Below are positions 1 to 13,620 of a stretch of DNA of 64,000 nucleotides, piece after piece. The translations under genes were made by a program, and so were the position numbers. Numbering within the stretch: position 1 is the stretch's first letter; every line of letters begins with the position of its first letter. The stretch comes from Quercus robur (taxonomy: Eukaryota > Streptophyta > Magnoliopsida > Fagales > Fagaceae), in NCBI RefSeq assembly GCF_932294415.1, contig NC_065543.1:41562277-41626276 (forward strand), read 5' to 3'. The notes beneath the pieces were generated by a model. The model was not told the DNA's origin. It was given only the letters and a program-made list of their open reading frames with translations, and searched no databases.

Positions 1-1869
1 CAAACTAAGCAAAGTTTGAATTCAAGATTTAGGAGAGCCAATCAAACTATTAGACTGTCAGAAAGTACATTGTAATATAAATGAAACTTGGGACAAATTA
101 ATTCAATATCAGAAAGTCTGATTAAACCCACATGAAATGTAGTGGAAAGATTAAACAAAGTCTATAATACTGAAGTAGAAAGTTTCTTAATCATTCATAG
201 CATTGCTTTTCAAATTTTTAATAATGTTTTTATTAATCCACTTGTGTTTATATATGTATTACATATATAATAGGCTACAACTTAGTAGTTTATATAAATA
301 TAATCTCATTGTTAGTGTATATATATAACCTATTGTCTATTGTACAAGGAGATGCTCTCTTAATAGTTTTTCAAGTTGTGAATCATCAAAGGAAAAGCCT
401 GTGTTCAGATATAGGTCAGGTACGTTATAGATATAACATATGAGATCAAGTCAAAATGGCAAGCTATTTTCAATTCTCCTTTAGTTTAATTTAGTGGGTG
501 AATAGAGGATCAGAAAGTAAGTTGCACATGATTTGACCAAATGGGCTGCCAAATCTCTGTTTTGAAGGTGAACGGTTCGGTGGTACGTACCCTTCCAAAT
601 AAGGATGATAATTTAAACCTACTCTCTGCGTACCTGTCCTGACTACTGCCCCGAATGAGATGAGAATACCCGCTCCATTTAGCAAATGGGGATGAAAATG
701 AGGGTTAATTCTTTCTCCTAAAATAGATTTTAGTAGATTAAAAGTAATTTAGTCGTAATTTAAAAATTGAGGGTTTAAACTAACTCTTGTATTTGTTACA
801 TCGAGCTTTCCGAGGTAGTGAGTAAATATATATTCTTTAGTTTTCAAATTATGAATTTATTTTATTGGTGTGGGTGTATGTTCCAAACATTTTTATTATT
901 ATTTATTTTTTAGCTATTGGACAATAATGGGTAGACTAGTCGTTGAACTTTTATGAATTATTAGTAACCAATAACTATAAACCATTATTGTCATAAATCG
1001 CCTATATAATACTATCACAATGTACATCCTTTCCTATAAGTCTTTGATTACTCTATATTTCTAAATACACAATCTCTATTTGCTCTCTCTCTATCTCTTC
1101 ACATATTTTTCTATAATGTCATTTGTTTTAGAAAGACAATATTAGAGAGTTGTTCTTGAACCTCCGTGAGTGGAAATGTGCCTATCACGAAGGTTAACAC
1201 TATAATCTAATCTAGACGGGTTATTTGGTTAAGAGAATCAGTTGCACCGAGTTTTACTCTAGGTGGCATAAATCAACTTTTAAAGACAACACTTTTGCAT
1301 TCTATAGCATTGTGAGATTGTTCTAAACTTCTTTTTGTTTTATGTTCTTGCAAATTATTTGAGTTATTATATGTTGTATCAAAACTTGTTTATTCACTAA
1401 AATATTTCCAACATATTTTAGTGTTGTATTATTGAGTTTATATTTTTATGAGATTTAAAATATTTATGATTTTTAATTTTGTACTTGAGTTGTTTTTGTA
1501 GTTTATTTTTTTCAATACTTGAATTGTACGTTGTATTATTGCTATACTTTAAGAATATTTTGTAAACTTAGATCTTGATTTTGATGTTTAATAAGTTTTA
1601 ATATATAATGTAGGTTGTAATTTGAGTCAAATTTTAAATATTTTCTACTAGTGCTTCACTGGTAGAAAATAGGAAACCCCCTCGTTATCATAGGTAATTC
1701 CAGAACCTGAACCAATTAATGATCATGAAGAACTCAATTTGTTATGATTTATGACATTATAGGTGGAGTCTTTTGTATTGGTTTTTTTTAGTGTTATTGT
1801 AGGTTCCGCCTTGCTTTCTTGTTTGTTGCAGCAATATGGTGTTTTCGAATTGTTGGGCTTGCTATACTT

Positions 1870-1930
<61 letters not shown>

Positions 1931-2810
1931 AATCTTAAACTTTTGGATGGGGCTTAATGCAAACCTCTTCTCTAATTTATAGAGATCATTGATCCAAAAT
2001 AACCAGACATTGATGATTTAGAAAATTATTAGAAGAGAACCTCTATTCCACACTGTAGAGCAAGATTACTCAAATAAACGGATCAATATATATTCACCTT
2101 ATCTGCTGGCCTACCAATAGAAAGTTGTGTACCCAAAACCATAAATCAAGAGATTACCACCTTCATCAAGCTTTGGTGAGCTAATAGCTCTGGGATAATA
2201 TATTACCCAATGTGTAGAATATTGACATGGCCTTTGAACCCATAAAACGGAAAACATACATAGAGGCAAAAGAAAGACCTCACAAAACCCTAGGAGGATT
2301 TAAATACAAGCCAATCAAGGACTCAAAAAAAAAAAAAAAAAAAAAACCCAAGGAGCTAGTGACTTTAGTCCTACCTAGAAACTTGTTACATGGTCCAAAT
2401 GTATGTGTTCGGTTCGGTGGAATCATGAATTAATGCATATAGTGTTTGCAAATCAATAAAGTTTATTTCATCCCAACCATTTGTTCTCATTTGTAGATAT
2501 ATATATATATATATATATGACATAAACTAGTATTTTGCTCATTTGCTCAATCGATGCATGGAAGGAAGAGAAGATGCTTATTTTAAGTCATACACGTGCA
2601 CTTGTTTTTCAACTTCTGACTTCTAACTAAGCTTCTTCTTTCTAATCCTTTGAACGCCATATTAACTAGTATTTTGACTGCAACCCAGTAGCGTTATTCA
2701 TATACGCAGAGATATACACACAATTTATATTAGGGGCTAGTTAATGTGTGCTCTTAGGATTTACATTAATCATTAATTTTAGGAGAACTATTTATATTAA
2801 ATGTAACGGA
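1..2810. other. Gene-free AT-rich intergenic DNA
   Basis: I see no supportable gene. The stretch contains a (TA)n microsatellite at 1875-1925, an A-run near 2326-2346 and a second (TA)n at about 2497-2518. Around 1000-1330 there is a TATA-like CCTATATAATAC, a CT-rich leader and a GC-richer block, which could be a decayed LTR or promoter. I could not find both ends or a target duplication, so I do not call it. All open frames here are short and low in complexity. Confidence 0.6.
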
Positions 2811-3227
2811 TCATGTTAACGGCTGCTTTTAGGAAATTTTTTTTTTTTTTTTTTTGGAGTCTAGGAAAATTGTTAATATAAATCATTTTAGAAAAGTTTC
2901 GACATAACTTTAATGAAAAATATAAAAAATTGTCAAAAAAATTAATTCTTTTCTTCTTTTCTCGTATAAAGTTTTTAAAATATCTCTTAAACCAATGTCT
3001 TTAAAGTATCTGTTGGTTTTTTCTTAAATGTAATTACTCACTAATATAATAAAGAGTCATGTTAACGAGTACCTTTATGACAATTATTAATATACCATAT
3101 TAGGAAAGTTTTAACACCACTTTAATGAAAAATATAAAAAGATATCAGAAAAATTCATCATTTTATCATTTTCTTATAAAATATTTCTAAAAATAGTTTC
3201 TAGGGCATTGATTAACATTTCCCTATA
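2811..3227. repeat. Two adjacent copies of a TGTTAAC-ended MITE family
   Basis: Two copies, about 2811-3025 and 3056-3227, lie side by side in the same orientation. Each starts with TCATGTTAACG, carries an internal block CTTTAATGAAAAATATAAAA, and ends near a form of GACATTGATTAACA. The same family recurs at about 5603-5785, 52962-53140 (reversed) and 63778-63957. The ends are inverted repeats built around TGTTAAC plus a CCCTAAGG-like block. There is no coding capacity. Boundaries are approximate because the copies are diverged. Confidence 0.55.
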
Positions 3228-4434
3228 AAGAATATTGTGAACATTTTTACTTGCTCTTACGAGTATATGACAAGAAGCGTAATCATAAAATATGTCAATA
3301 AATATAGAATGAACCAAACTGTTCTTATCAGAGGACTACTAGACAAAAAAAAGAGCACCTTTTATTTAAGAAATACTCCTGCATTACGTAAAAACAAAAG
3401 AAAAAAAATTATGAACCCCTGCTAGCTAGTGGATGTCAATAATATATAAGTTCGAAATTATTTTAACTCAATTTAATTTCGATTCAGTTTTGAAACTTGA
3501 AAGTGAAGATCAGATAAAGCTGATTATACTGTAATAAAGTATAAGGCAATGATAGTACTCTCACACTCTTTTTTTTTTTACATTCACTTTCATGTGTGGC
3601 ATTTTTTTCCGTTTTTTGCAATGTGAACATTTCTGCACTAATTGTAGATATTAATTTGTATAAAACAATAGATACAAATGAGTATAAAAAAAATATTTTT
3701 CATCAAGTATAGAGCTCCTTTCACAGTATAGTATCCTCAAAAGCATTAAAGGTGCTGCTTCTTCAAATATAATTTTAACATCAAATGATTTTTAAAAATT
3801 TCGGGGCTTTATTTGCATTTTAAATTTATGAAAATTAAATATAACCATAAGAAAGATGCCCATTATCTCGAAACAATGAAGAGGATCCTGATTCAAAGTT
3901 ATACGTAACGTGTGCATAAACTTGTAAATGTGTAATAAAAGATAAAGTCAATCTTCAGTATTTTTTTTCTCTTTTTGGAGAAGAACCGTTTCTTCAATTA
4001 GAAATTTCATATGGGTTATAAGTACCCTTGCAAATTTAATTAGATGTGAAAATTTGTTTTATGCACGATTTAGGAAGAGAGAAGAACTATGGTTTTTGAG
4101 TGGAGTTTGTGATGTGTATTTGTGTTAGAACCATTTTTTCTCTCCCTTGTATGTATGTGTTTGTTTCTCAAAAACAAAGAGAAAAAGAGGAGAAAAATCA
4201 ATCCAGAAGATAAAACAAACGGCTAATAATCCATTACATAAGGAAATTATTTTTACAATAGAGTTTATTTATAATAACCCTACCCAATACAAAATTTCAA
4301 AATACCCTATTACCATATCGTGGGCGACACCAACCTATTATTCATCCTAGCAAAACCAACTCTAATTAAACTTTTTAGAATCATAAAACTCCTAATTCAG
4401 TTGCGCAATAATATATATGAGCCAATTCTAAAAT
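3228..4434. other. Intergenic DNA, no gene seen
   Basis: AT-rich sequence with only short, low-complexity open frames. No RNA gene, transposon end or promoter could be supported. Confidence 0.5.
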
Positions 4435-4594
4435 GAGAAATTATTATGTACTCTCGGAGTACCATAAATACGTACTTCTTCCTCTCACATAAATTGTACG
4501 TCTCACTAATTAAATTTATGGTGAGACCTACTATTTATGTGAGATAAAAAAGTATGTATTTATAATACTCCGAAAGTACATAATAATTTTCTCT
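4435..4594. mobile_element. Fold-back MITE
   Basis: Nearly the whole 160-bp segment is an inverted repeat. The left arm starts GAGAAATTATTATGTACT and carries CTCGGAGTAC; the right arm is its reverse complement with a few mismatches. Only a few bases separate the arms, so the element would fold into one long hairpin. It has no coding capacity. The target duplication is unclear because the flanks are part of the palindrome. Confidence 0.7.
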
Positions 4595-6173
4595 CCAAAA
4601 TAGGTATATAATCTATTTTAATTACATCATGACTTACGATAATATAAATGGTCTTGTCGGTTGACCAATAGCCTCTATATACCTATACAGATAAAGCTAT
4701 GGTTCTGGCCTAGGATACGCATTACTAAATCACACATGCCCATTATTAAACAAACCCATCCGTATTTGGTCGGTGTTTAAGCAATTTTAAGTGTTAACTT
4801 TGACGGTTAAATATAGCTCTCATTTCTAAGCTTCTCTTTCACCGACGTAAGCTATAGCTATAGATTCATAGAACAAAAAGGAAAGAAAGATATATATATA
4901 TATATATATATATATCTTTAATTTAATTCCTGTGGATTCGAGGATTAAAGAAATGCAAGAAAACACAGAGATAATAATTAAGTTTATTATAGTACACAGA
5001 GAGCATATGCTAAGAAGATCAGTTTATATCTTTCTTGGAGTCTCAAAACCCAAAGCTTTTTGTTGTTAAAAAAATACTAGGGCTTGGATTTGAATGAGAA
5101 TAAAGAAATAAGGGTTCCTCGTGACTTTAAGCACAGTCCTCGCTGTCCATGATCAAGGTCATGTGCCCCGAGATGCACGCTGAGCAAAGTACTATCCATC
5201 AATGGTTAAAAACTCTCAAAAATCCCCACCATGCTTCCCACAAATCTGATTAATGCTTTGTTTGTTTGAGCTAAGAACAAGATTGGCCGACTCGAACGTG
5301 AAAAAAATATCTTCAAAAACTTCGGGAGCTTCTGTAAATGGACAGACTTTTTTTATAATAATGGTTTGGAGGAAAGTCTTGGAATTTGGAAAGTATGACA
5401 CTTTACGAAAACAAAGGAATTGACGGTTAGGAATAGAGGATGGTGAAATTGTGTTTCATCTTCTTATATTCATAATAAATCTTACTATAATGAGTGGACT
5501 CTATTATGAATGTGAAAGGACAGATCACCATTCTCCATTATAAACTTTAAATTCAAAATATACATGTAATTAATTGACAATTGACTTATTTTTATAGGGT
5601 TTTGTTAACAGATGCACTTAGATTATTTGTTAATAGACTATTTTAAATAAATATTAATACCATTTTCTTAGGAAATATAAAAAGTTGTCAAACAAAAACC
5701 GATTGGCTTTTTCTTCTAAAAATAATTTTTAAATCAATACTCTTAGGACATCTAATAACTTTTCTCATTTTTATATAACGCTAATCACGGCCAGTTAACC
5801 TATATCTTTTCACACACAATTTTCCTTTTACTTCCTCAATCATTTTCATTTCTTTTTTTTTTCTTTTTTTCTTCTATTTTTAATAGAAAATATAAAATAT
5901 TACGACTTCTTTATGCATATTACAATGACGTTTTCATTGGAGGATCTTTTGCGAATTTCTTATGGAGGGGATATTGTCATTTTAAGGGCATTACTATTTT
6001 TTAGTGTCCTTGAAGCAACAAAATTGGTTCATGCCAAGTTTTGTCTTTGTTGGCTAATTTTCCTCTACCAGAATAATAATAATAAAAGTACAAAAGTTTT
6101 GGAATACATAGTTTCAATTTTCAAAGTCTTCAATTCAATATTTGCAAGTTGTGCATTTCATCGAAGAGTAATA
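4595..6173. other. Intergenic DNA with an (AT)n run and one decayed MITE
   Basis: It contains an (AT)n run at about 4889-4916 and, at about 5603-5785, a diverged copy of the TGTTAAC MITE family. No gene is evident; the open frames at 5216-5401 and 5913-6188 have no recognisable domain. Confidence 0.5.
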
Positions 6174-6533
6174 CTCCCTCCGTCTTAATTTGTTTGTCAT
6201 TTTTGAAAAGTCAAACTTTTTAAGGAAACATAATTTATTGTCTTGTTTGTCTTATAAAAATGTATAAGTTTACAAAACTACCCTTAAATAAATTTATTAG
6301 CTTTTTTTTTAAAAAAATATAGTTATTCTTAATAAGGCAACTAAAAAGGTGCCCTAATTAGATTGATTTTTTTTATTTAAATATTTGTTAGTTTTCTTTT
6401 CAAATAGTTTTGAAAATAAAGTAGAGGTATAATAGGAACATTAGTAAATTAATGATTTTTATTTTTAAAAACGGGACAATTTTTTGGGAATCCTAAAATG
6501 GAATAGAGGAAAAACAAACTGGGATGGAGAGAG
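6174..6533. mobile_element. Stowaway-type MITE (Tc1/mariner superfamily)
   Basis: The left end is CTCCCTCCGTCTTAATTTG and the right end is the inverted counterpart CAAACTGGGATGGAGAGAG. A TA dinucleotide flanks each side (6172-6173 and 6534-6535). CTCCCTCC ends with a TA duplication are the hallmark of plant Stowaway elements. The 360-bp interior is AT-rich and non-coding, so the copy is non-autonomous. Confidence 0.85.
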
Positions 6534-9500
6534 TACTAAACCTAAAGGGGTGTGTTGGCCGGAAAGTATGACACTTTCCACAAAATAAAGGAATTGATTT
6601 TTGGAATAAACGAATCGATTTCATAAGGAATTCAAATGCAAATTATACATGTAGTTGCCCTATTTTTAAATTTTATAAATTCCATTATAAATATGAGTTC
6701 CCTTATAATGTGTCATGAACTTTTTATTTTTTAATAATTCAATAGTTGAGGGTGGAGATTTTGAACCATAAACAATTCCATTGAAATACAAGAAGGTGTT
6801 AATTAAGATATAAGGCTCTTGGCTAATTTATTTTACCTAATGTAAGTGCATAAAAGATGTACCTTTTTAATTTTTTGTGTTGTGGACATAGAACTTATCA
6901 ACAAAACAATATTAATTTTTTAGGTTCTTCCATTCTCATCTCTACTTTATTTTTCATAATACTTCAAATTTTGACAACAAGTTCCTCTAACGTATTACAA
7001 GGTGATTTAAATGACCATGAACACATACTTTTGATCATATGATCTATAAAGGTCATATAACTTTAATAATCTAAACAAAATACACGCTAATAATCATTTA
7101 AATAATGTAATAGGTCAATAGAAGTCGCCAATAACAAGAAAACTTTATTCCTTACAAAGCATCTCAAGTAACAAAATTTTGCAAATCTGTCTTCTATAGA
7201 ACTATGCATGCCAAGAAGAAGGTGGTACAAAAACACTTTTAAGAACTAATCAATGATTTTTTTTTTCTTGAAAGAGGAATAATATGCATATATAAGAGAA
7301 ATGAAAAGTACAGAGAAGTTGAAAGTAAGTTAACACATACCAAGTTAATAAAAGACAAAATTAGGAAACACACAAAAAAATTGATTCTCATCCTATATCC
7401 CAAAAGAAAGTGGTAATCAAAATAGTGGGACGAGTATCATATCAAATTTCATGTTGTGTTTGAGGGCTTCCTTGATATGCTAGTCTATCAATCATTGCAT
7501 TTAATTTGCTTCTTGATATGTCTGCCTAATCGAGAAGTCAAAGTTTGATCTCGATATGTATACTTCGTTTCTTGACCAAGGTAACATGAATAAGGTCATA
7601 GGGATTCTACATAGTTTTTAGGATAATTTTTTTTATGTAGAGTTGTTAAAATCTTATTTATTCATTCTATAATAAGTATACTAAATTTTGCAACTTTATA
7701 AATAATTTAAATAAATATCAAAATAGTGATAGTTAAGGCATTTTTAAATGTTAATAAGGCAAATTAATCTAATTCTTCAATTATTTCAAAATGAAAATAT
7801 AGTAGTATTTTCAGAACTCTATGGTATAGCTACTTTAAGAACTTTAAAAGATCTTAATCCAATTAGGATTAGTTAATGAAATACTTGATCACTTTTTTTA
7901 AAATGACGTTATTTGGTGTTTGATCCGTAATAAGTAGAGAGCCAGAGAGATTTGTGGAATAAAGACTCTTCAAAGTTTTTTTTTTTTTTGATAATCAAAG
8001 ATTCTTCAAAGTTACTAGCACAAAAGTAATAACAACCAATCAACATATAACTAGATGATTGAAACCCTCTTGGTCCAGAAAGTTATTTCCGAGCAACTAA
8101 CTTAGTTATAGGGATCACTATTTCCAAAGCTTTCCAATTATTCTTTTTTTTCAACCATTGGAGACCAAATGTTAAATTAAATTTATAATTATTAAAATCA
8201 ACTACAATAGGCCGGAAATGAAGAATGTTGGAACAAGGGATTCTTCTACCTTAATTATGAGCATACAAAAGGAATTAGTTTAATGTAAAGTTTTGCCTAA
8301 AAAATTATTAATTATTTTTAGCATTCAACTAATAGAGTTATAGCTAGATTAATTTTTAGGGACCACACAATGTTTTTTTTTTTTTTGTTTCTTTGGTCTA
8401 TTGGAGGCCACTTGAACCTATTATACAAATACACATTTTATACCTATATTTTAAGTATACATTTGAAGTAACTTACCTGACTAACTACTCAATAAAATTA
8501 TACTTTACAGATAATAACTATGTTTGTCTCTTAATTAACTAGAACCTTACAGGTTGGATGGGAACGTAGGTTCGAGCCATTGTTAGAATTTAAATAATGG
8601 GTCATGCTAATAATTAGTCATATCTTCTTCATCAAAATTATAATAATTTTCATTAATTAATTTCATATTTATTAGATCTCCCAAGTCCCACCCTTTCTAG
8701 CCTCGGAGAGCCACAAAGGCACAAACACACGTTTATTGATATAATTGACTTGCACAGTATCAAAAGGTTGTGGAAATTTCTATCTTTAATTAAAAAAAAA
8801 AAAAAAAATGAAGTTGTTGTTGGAAATTAGATCAATCATATATATAATTATATAACAACTTGAAAGTTTTAGTAAATTAAACTTTAAGATTCCGAATCAA
8901 GAGCTCTTACATCAACACGAGGGCATGCAAAGAAGAAAATCAAAATAATCATTTGTGTTCTATTACTATAAAAGGATTTTTTATAAGTATTTTGAATTAA
9001 TGTGCATAAACACTAACAGGTCGATCGGCATGGAAAAAAGACAATTAAGAATCATGTGCAGAATCTTTATGTGCCAATCAGGTTGCAGAAATAGATATAT
9101 AAACTTTACCTCTTGTCAACCGAAGCACTTTAATTAATTAATATTCCCATCAGCCATTGCTCTTATAGACATAGTTAGTACTAGATTTTTAGATAGAACT
9201 TTTATCATTGAATGGATCATGATGATCATACCTTGATGCAATTAAAGAACATATCACGTTTAGTATCACTAATTCAAATTAGATGAGCCAAAACAATTAA
9301 GAAAGCCAAGCATATAGGCCTAGAGGCATGCAAAGTAAATTCACTTATGACCGGCTGAGTCCATTTTTCATGAATAAGAAATTACTACATATCTTCCATA
9401 GGGATATAATGGAAATTTAAGTTGTACTATTAAGGAATTGCTCAAGTATGAGTTCCCAATACCAAAGATTTATCTCAGCATGGCAGGCTTCATATAATTC

Positions 9501-10206
9501 TAGGCCTAAGATGTTAAGCCATCATTTTGATATATAATTTTTAATTTGGTTTCTAGAGTCTAATTCTCAAATAGTTCTTAACTATGTTAGTTTAAACTAA
9601 TAAAAAACTCACCATCTTTTTGATAAAGTAACCCAACACTAAATAAATTTATTAAATTAGGTTTGATCTTCATTAAATAAACTCTAACTAAATTAGGTGT
9701 TTTATCCTAAAAATTCTCCCATTGTATTTTTTATTTATTACAACTTATTAATTAAATATGTTTCATATATATAATTTTAATTTTTTATCCAACTTTTTGG
9801 TGCATTTCCTGAGTTTGCAACTCAACTAATCTTAATAAAGGTTTAAGAATAATCCAATTTAAAGACTACAAACCTCTAAAAGAGAGATCCAAATCAACTC
9901 CAAAAATTTTCATCTTTTATTTAGATAATTCTTTGTTATATGACGGAATTTTATTAGCAATAATATATACACACACATATATAGACACACACATACACAC
10001 AAAAGCAGAGATCTCATATGAGAAAGTATGAGGTTCTGCCAAATGGCACATTCCTTGAGTCTCTCTTATTTAGGCTTTCATCTCATCAAAGTTTGCATCT
10101 ATACCAAATTTTTAGTTCATTTAATGTGCCGATGGAGTAAATGCACATATTAGTTATTTATAGATGAGCACCAATTATATTTATATATATATATATATAT
10201 ATATAT
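6534..10206. other. Gene-free AT-rich intergenic DNA
   Basis: No gene is supportable. A mixed (CA/TA)n run lies at about 9963-10002 and an (AT)n run at about 10178-10206, into which the next element inserted. A short stretch near 8541-8585 has a B-box-like GGTTCGAGCC and may be a decayed SINE, but I see no matching A box. Confidence 0.5.
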
Positions 10207-10945
10207 TGTGAGGGGTCTGAGGACCGAGGAGGATCAGATTAAGGGTTAGATTGGCTAACCCACATCCAAGGAAGTGAATGCATTCCGAGGACTCTCTCAC
10301 CCGAGGATGGCAGCATAATCAAAACAATGGGCCTCTTGTCATGTTCTGGGATGAGGAGAGGGGGTGGCAATGGACTGAGGAAGATAAGAGGAAGTTTCCT
10401 GGAAGGAACAATTCCCTCCTCTGCAATGAATACCCTGCACTAATCTTATCAGCTGCATTAATGAGGAAATAACATCTAAACAGTAACTTTACAGCTATTA
10501 GCCCTTTTTACTACCTTCAGCAGAGTGTTGATGGGACAAGGGTCCTTAAGAATGCCTAGAGACATACAGATGGAGGGTTAGGATGCAAGTAGGGGGGTAT
10601 AAAAGGAGGGGGGGCATCCCAAAAAAGGGAAGAAAAAAAAAGCATTCTAGGCAAGAAATGAAAGAAAAGAGAAAGTGAACAGTGTTTTGCTTGATGTAAA
10701 ATTCTAACTCCTTATATAAGAGCTAATCCTCGAACCTTCCCAAGGAGAACTTTTTCTCTCATCACCAACTTATGTTATGACTTTCTGTTATCCTAGGCTC
10801 TTTGGTCCGTAAGTCGAACTTAGTGTGAAATTGCAATTGAACTATTTACCCACTCTCTAAAAAAAATTTATTGTTGGACTTGATTTAGAGGACAAGGCAT
10901 CATCGTTCTGAGTTGGCTTGGGCCTTTAATTTCCAAGCACCTACA
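10207..10945 (+). mobile_element. Solo LTR in an (AT)n microsatellite
   Basis: A 739-bp segment starting TGTGAGGGG and ending CCTACA lies inside a dinucleotide run. TATAT flanks both sides; this would be the 5-bp target duplication, though the microsatellite makes it ambiguous. A TATA box (TATAAAA) at 10598-10604 and a CCGAGGA-rich, GC-richer composition fit an LTR. No primer-binding site, second LTR or internal region is present, so it is probably the product of LTR-LTR recombination. The 64-residue open frame inside it is not a gene. Confidence 0.7.
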
Positions 10946-11886
10946 TATATATATATATATATATAAGTATTTTATATGTTCTTTAAAGTTTTTATGTAAG
11001 AAAGCAAAAACCTTATATAAAAGTCCATGTAGTTCTGTCATGTGGCACTTTGTTAAAGTAGTTTTTTATATAGCTTTCCGTGTCACATTTTTTTTTTTGT
11101 TGCATATTTTGGATTATAATAAATATTAATAGGATGTTACTATTTTCACAAAGTGTTTAACCTACTACTATCATACTTCAATAAAGTAAACGTGCCATCA
11201 TATATTTTCTATGATATTTTCATAAGCTAACTAAACATTAACATTATATTATAAAAATTTTATGCTAACTCCAATGCATTGAAGAAATAAAACTATGATT
11301 AAACAAACAGTCAACTTATTACACCACATGTTTCTAAAAAAAATAAACTTATTACACCACATAATTAATAACTAATTTCTAATTTTATGGCATTTACTCT
11401 ATGGTCTAAATTCTTCATGCCCTTAATTTTTGTACTACATCATTAATTTAACAAAAAATTCTTCATGTTATTGCAACATTATTTTATGTTATTACTTTAA
11501 AATATTTTGAACATTTTATTAACCTCATATAGTAGCTTACAACATTATCTACATGTCACGCATGCCCATTGCTAGTTACACAAAAGATGAGACTTTCAAA
11601 ACCTGTACTTAAGTAAACAAGTTGAAAAATAAAAAAATAAAAAAATTGTTGTCAAACACTAATTAACAACATGGTGAAGACAATATTTATAGAAATATTG
11701 GAATCTAAAACTTAATTTCGTAAACTAATTTTTGTTATAAACACGTTTTGAGTTCCTAGTTATGTCCATCTCGTAAATTATATCCACCCTTGAAGCTCAA
11801 GAAGTAAAGGAATTCATCTATCACCCTGATTATCAATTTCTCAAGACTTCAAGTTATACATAGCTGGATTTATTATCCCTTTGCTG
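10946..11886. other. AT-rich intergenic DNA, no gene seen
   Basis: Nothing beyond the remaining (AT)n run at 10946-10965 and short low-complexity open frames could be recognised. Confidence 0.5.
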
Positions 11887-12770
11887 TTAGCGACTTGCGG
11901 AACTTATTTTTATTTCCTTTTTGGAGTGTGAATTTAAACTTAAAAACTTTATGTTGAAAATGTCAATTAAATTATAAGACTTTTGGTAGTTAAACTTACA
12001 AATTATATATAAATAAAACACGAAAGATTGGTGTAAGGGTAACAGTCGGACCTTAGCGACTTGCCAAATTTATTTTTATTTTTATTTTCTTTTTGGAATG
12101 TGAATTTAAATTTATATACCCTCTGTTGAAAATACTAAAAAATATCAGTTGAGTTATAAGACTTTTGGTTGTTGAACTTACAAATTATATATAAATAAAA
12201 TGCAAAAGATTGGTGTAAGGGTAACACTTGGACCTTAGCGACTTGCCAAACTTATTTATTTATTTTTTTTCTTTTTGGAATGTTAATTTAAACTTATAAA
12301 CTCTACGTTGAAAATACTAAAATGTGTCATTTGAGCTATAAGACTTTTGGTTGTTGAACTTACAAATTATATATAAATAAAACATGAAAGATTGGTGTAA
12401 GGGTAACACTTGGACCTTATCGACTTGCCGAACTTATTTTTATTTTCTTTTTGGAATGTTAATTTTATACTTATAAATCATTTGATGAAAACACTAAAAA
12501 ATATTAGTTGAACTATAAGACTTTAGACTCTTGAACTTACAAATTATATACAAATAAAATGTGAAAGATTGGTGTAAGTGTAACACTTAGACCTTAGCGA
12601 CTTGCTGAACTTATTTTTATTTTCTTTTTGGAATGTGAATTTTAACTTATAAACCCTACGTTGAAAACACTAAAAAGAGTAAGTTGAGTTATGAGACTTT
12701 TGGTTGTTAAATTTACAATATATATATATATATATATAACACGAAATATAAGGGTAACACTTGGGAGTTA
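11887..12770. repeat. Five-unit tandem repeat upstream of the PRE gene
   Basis: The phrase TTAGCGACTTGC recurs at 11887, 12053, 12235, 12417 (as TTATCGAC) and 12594, giving units of about 166-182 bp. Each unit then has a TTATTTTTATTT tract, CTTTTTGGAATGTGAATTT, and a block ending in AAAGATTGGTGTAAGGGTAACA. Units differ by point changes and small indels, so the array is not very recent. The last unit contains an (AT)n run near 12719-12737. The array ends about 520 bp upstream of the PRE TATA box. I see no coding potential. Confidence 0.9.
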
Positions 12771-12775
12771 TTGAG

Positions 12776-12785
12776 GCCACGTGGC
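12776..12785. promoter_or_regulatory. G-box palindrome upstream of the PRE gene
   Basis: GCCACGTGGC is a perfect 10-bp palindrome with a CACGTG G-box core at 12778-12783, just after the tandem array and about 510 bp upstream of the TATA box. G-boxes bind bHLH and bZIP factors, and PIF and BZR proteins are known regulators of PRE-family genes. That this copy is used is inference. Confidence 0.45.
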
Positions 12786-13146
12786 AGGCAATGCATGTAG
12801 TTAAGGGGTGGAACATGGTGTGGTGTTAGGGTTGACTAGTCAAAAAAACCAAAAACAACTCCTCACATAGCAATGAGCAATTTGGCTGTTCCTTAAAGGC
12901 ATATTAGCTTTGCAAGTGGAGAGTGAAGATACTGGTGAGGTTGTTCTTGTACAGTATATTTTAATTTTATTCCAATCAAATACATAATATATAGTTTAAT
13001 TAACAAAAGAAATGGCTTATTAATTAATTCTTAGAAGAATTACATGAAAAGCAATTTAACATTGTTATTATTAGAAGAAAGTATAACAATAAAATAAACA
13101 TAATATTGCGTGTAGAGACTGACACACACATCACACAAAAACACAT

Positions 13147-13148
<2 letters not shown>

Positions 13149-13185
<37 letters not shown>
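13149..13185. repeat. (AG)n microsatellite in the PRE promoter
   Basis: About 18 AG units lie about 110 bp upstream of the TATA box. GA runs near plant promoters can bind BPC/GAGA factors; whether this one does is unknown. A CT run and a (CA)n run (13568-13602) lie in the leader just before the ATG. Confidence 0.9.
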
Positions 13186-13187
<2 letters not shown>

Positions 13188-13291
13188 CATCAAACTATTC
13201 TAGAGATACGCCATACTGTCCTCCCTGTGTGTTTTCCCAAAGTTCGGTTTGATCTCAAACTCAAAGTGGGTCTCTTTCTCTCTCAAAATCC

Positions 13292-13302
13292 CTATTTAAA
13301 TA
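13292..13302 (+). promoter_or_regulatory. TATA box of the PRE gene
   Basis: CTATTTAAATA lies about 320 bp upstream of the ATG at 13621 and is followed by a CT-rich leader typical of plant 5' UTRs. The start site would be near 13325-13335. Chosen by position and composition only. Confidence 0.6.
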
Positions 13303-13566
13303 GGGGCTTAGACCACTTCTTTCTCCCATGCAATTGTCTTCTGTATTCCCCATCCCAACACCCACTACTTGTGTTCTTGTGCAATTCATTCATTCTCTTT
13401 CTACTTCATCTAATTTCAAAGTCACCAGTACTATCTTTTTGTCCATAACTTCATTGTCTCCGACACTGTCTCCATCACCATTTCTCTTTTGAAAGTTGTT
13501 TGTTTCTCTCTGACATACAAATCTCCTTCTCATTTGTCTCCTTCACTTCTCACTTCTCATTTTTAC

Positions 13567-13603
<37 letters not shown>

Positions 13604-13620
13604 TCATTACCATAATAAAC

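Noticed and set aside
1000..1330. Possible LTR or promoter with a TATA-like CCTATATAATAC
   Set aside because: No matching ends or target duplication could be found, and no gene follows.
13489..13620. In-frame N-terminal extension of the PRE gene
   Set aside because: It begins at TTG, encodes CT/CA microsatellite leader sequence, and the family's conserved N-terminus starts at the ATG at 13621.
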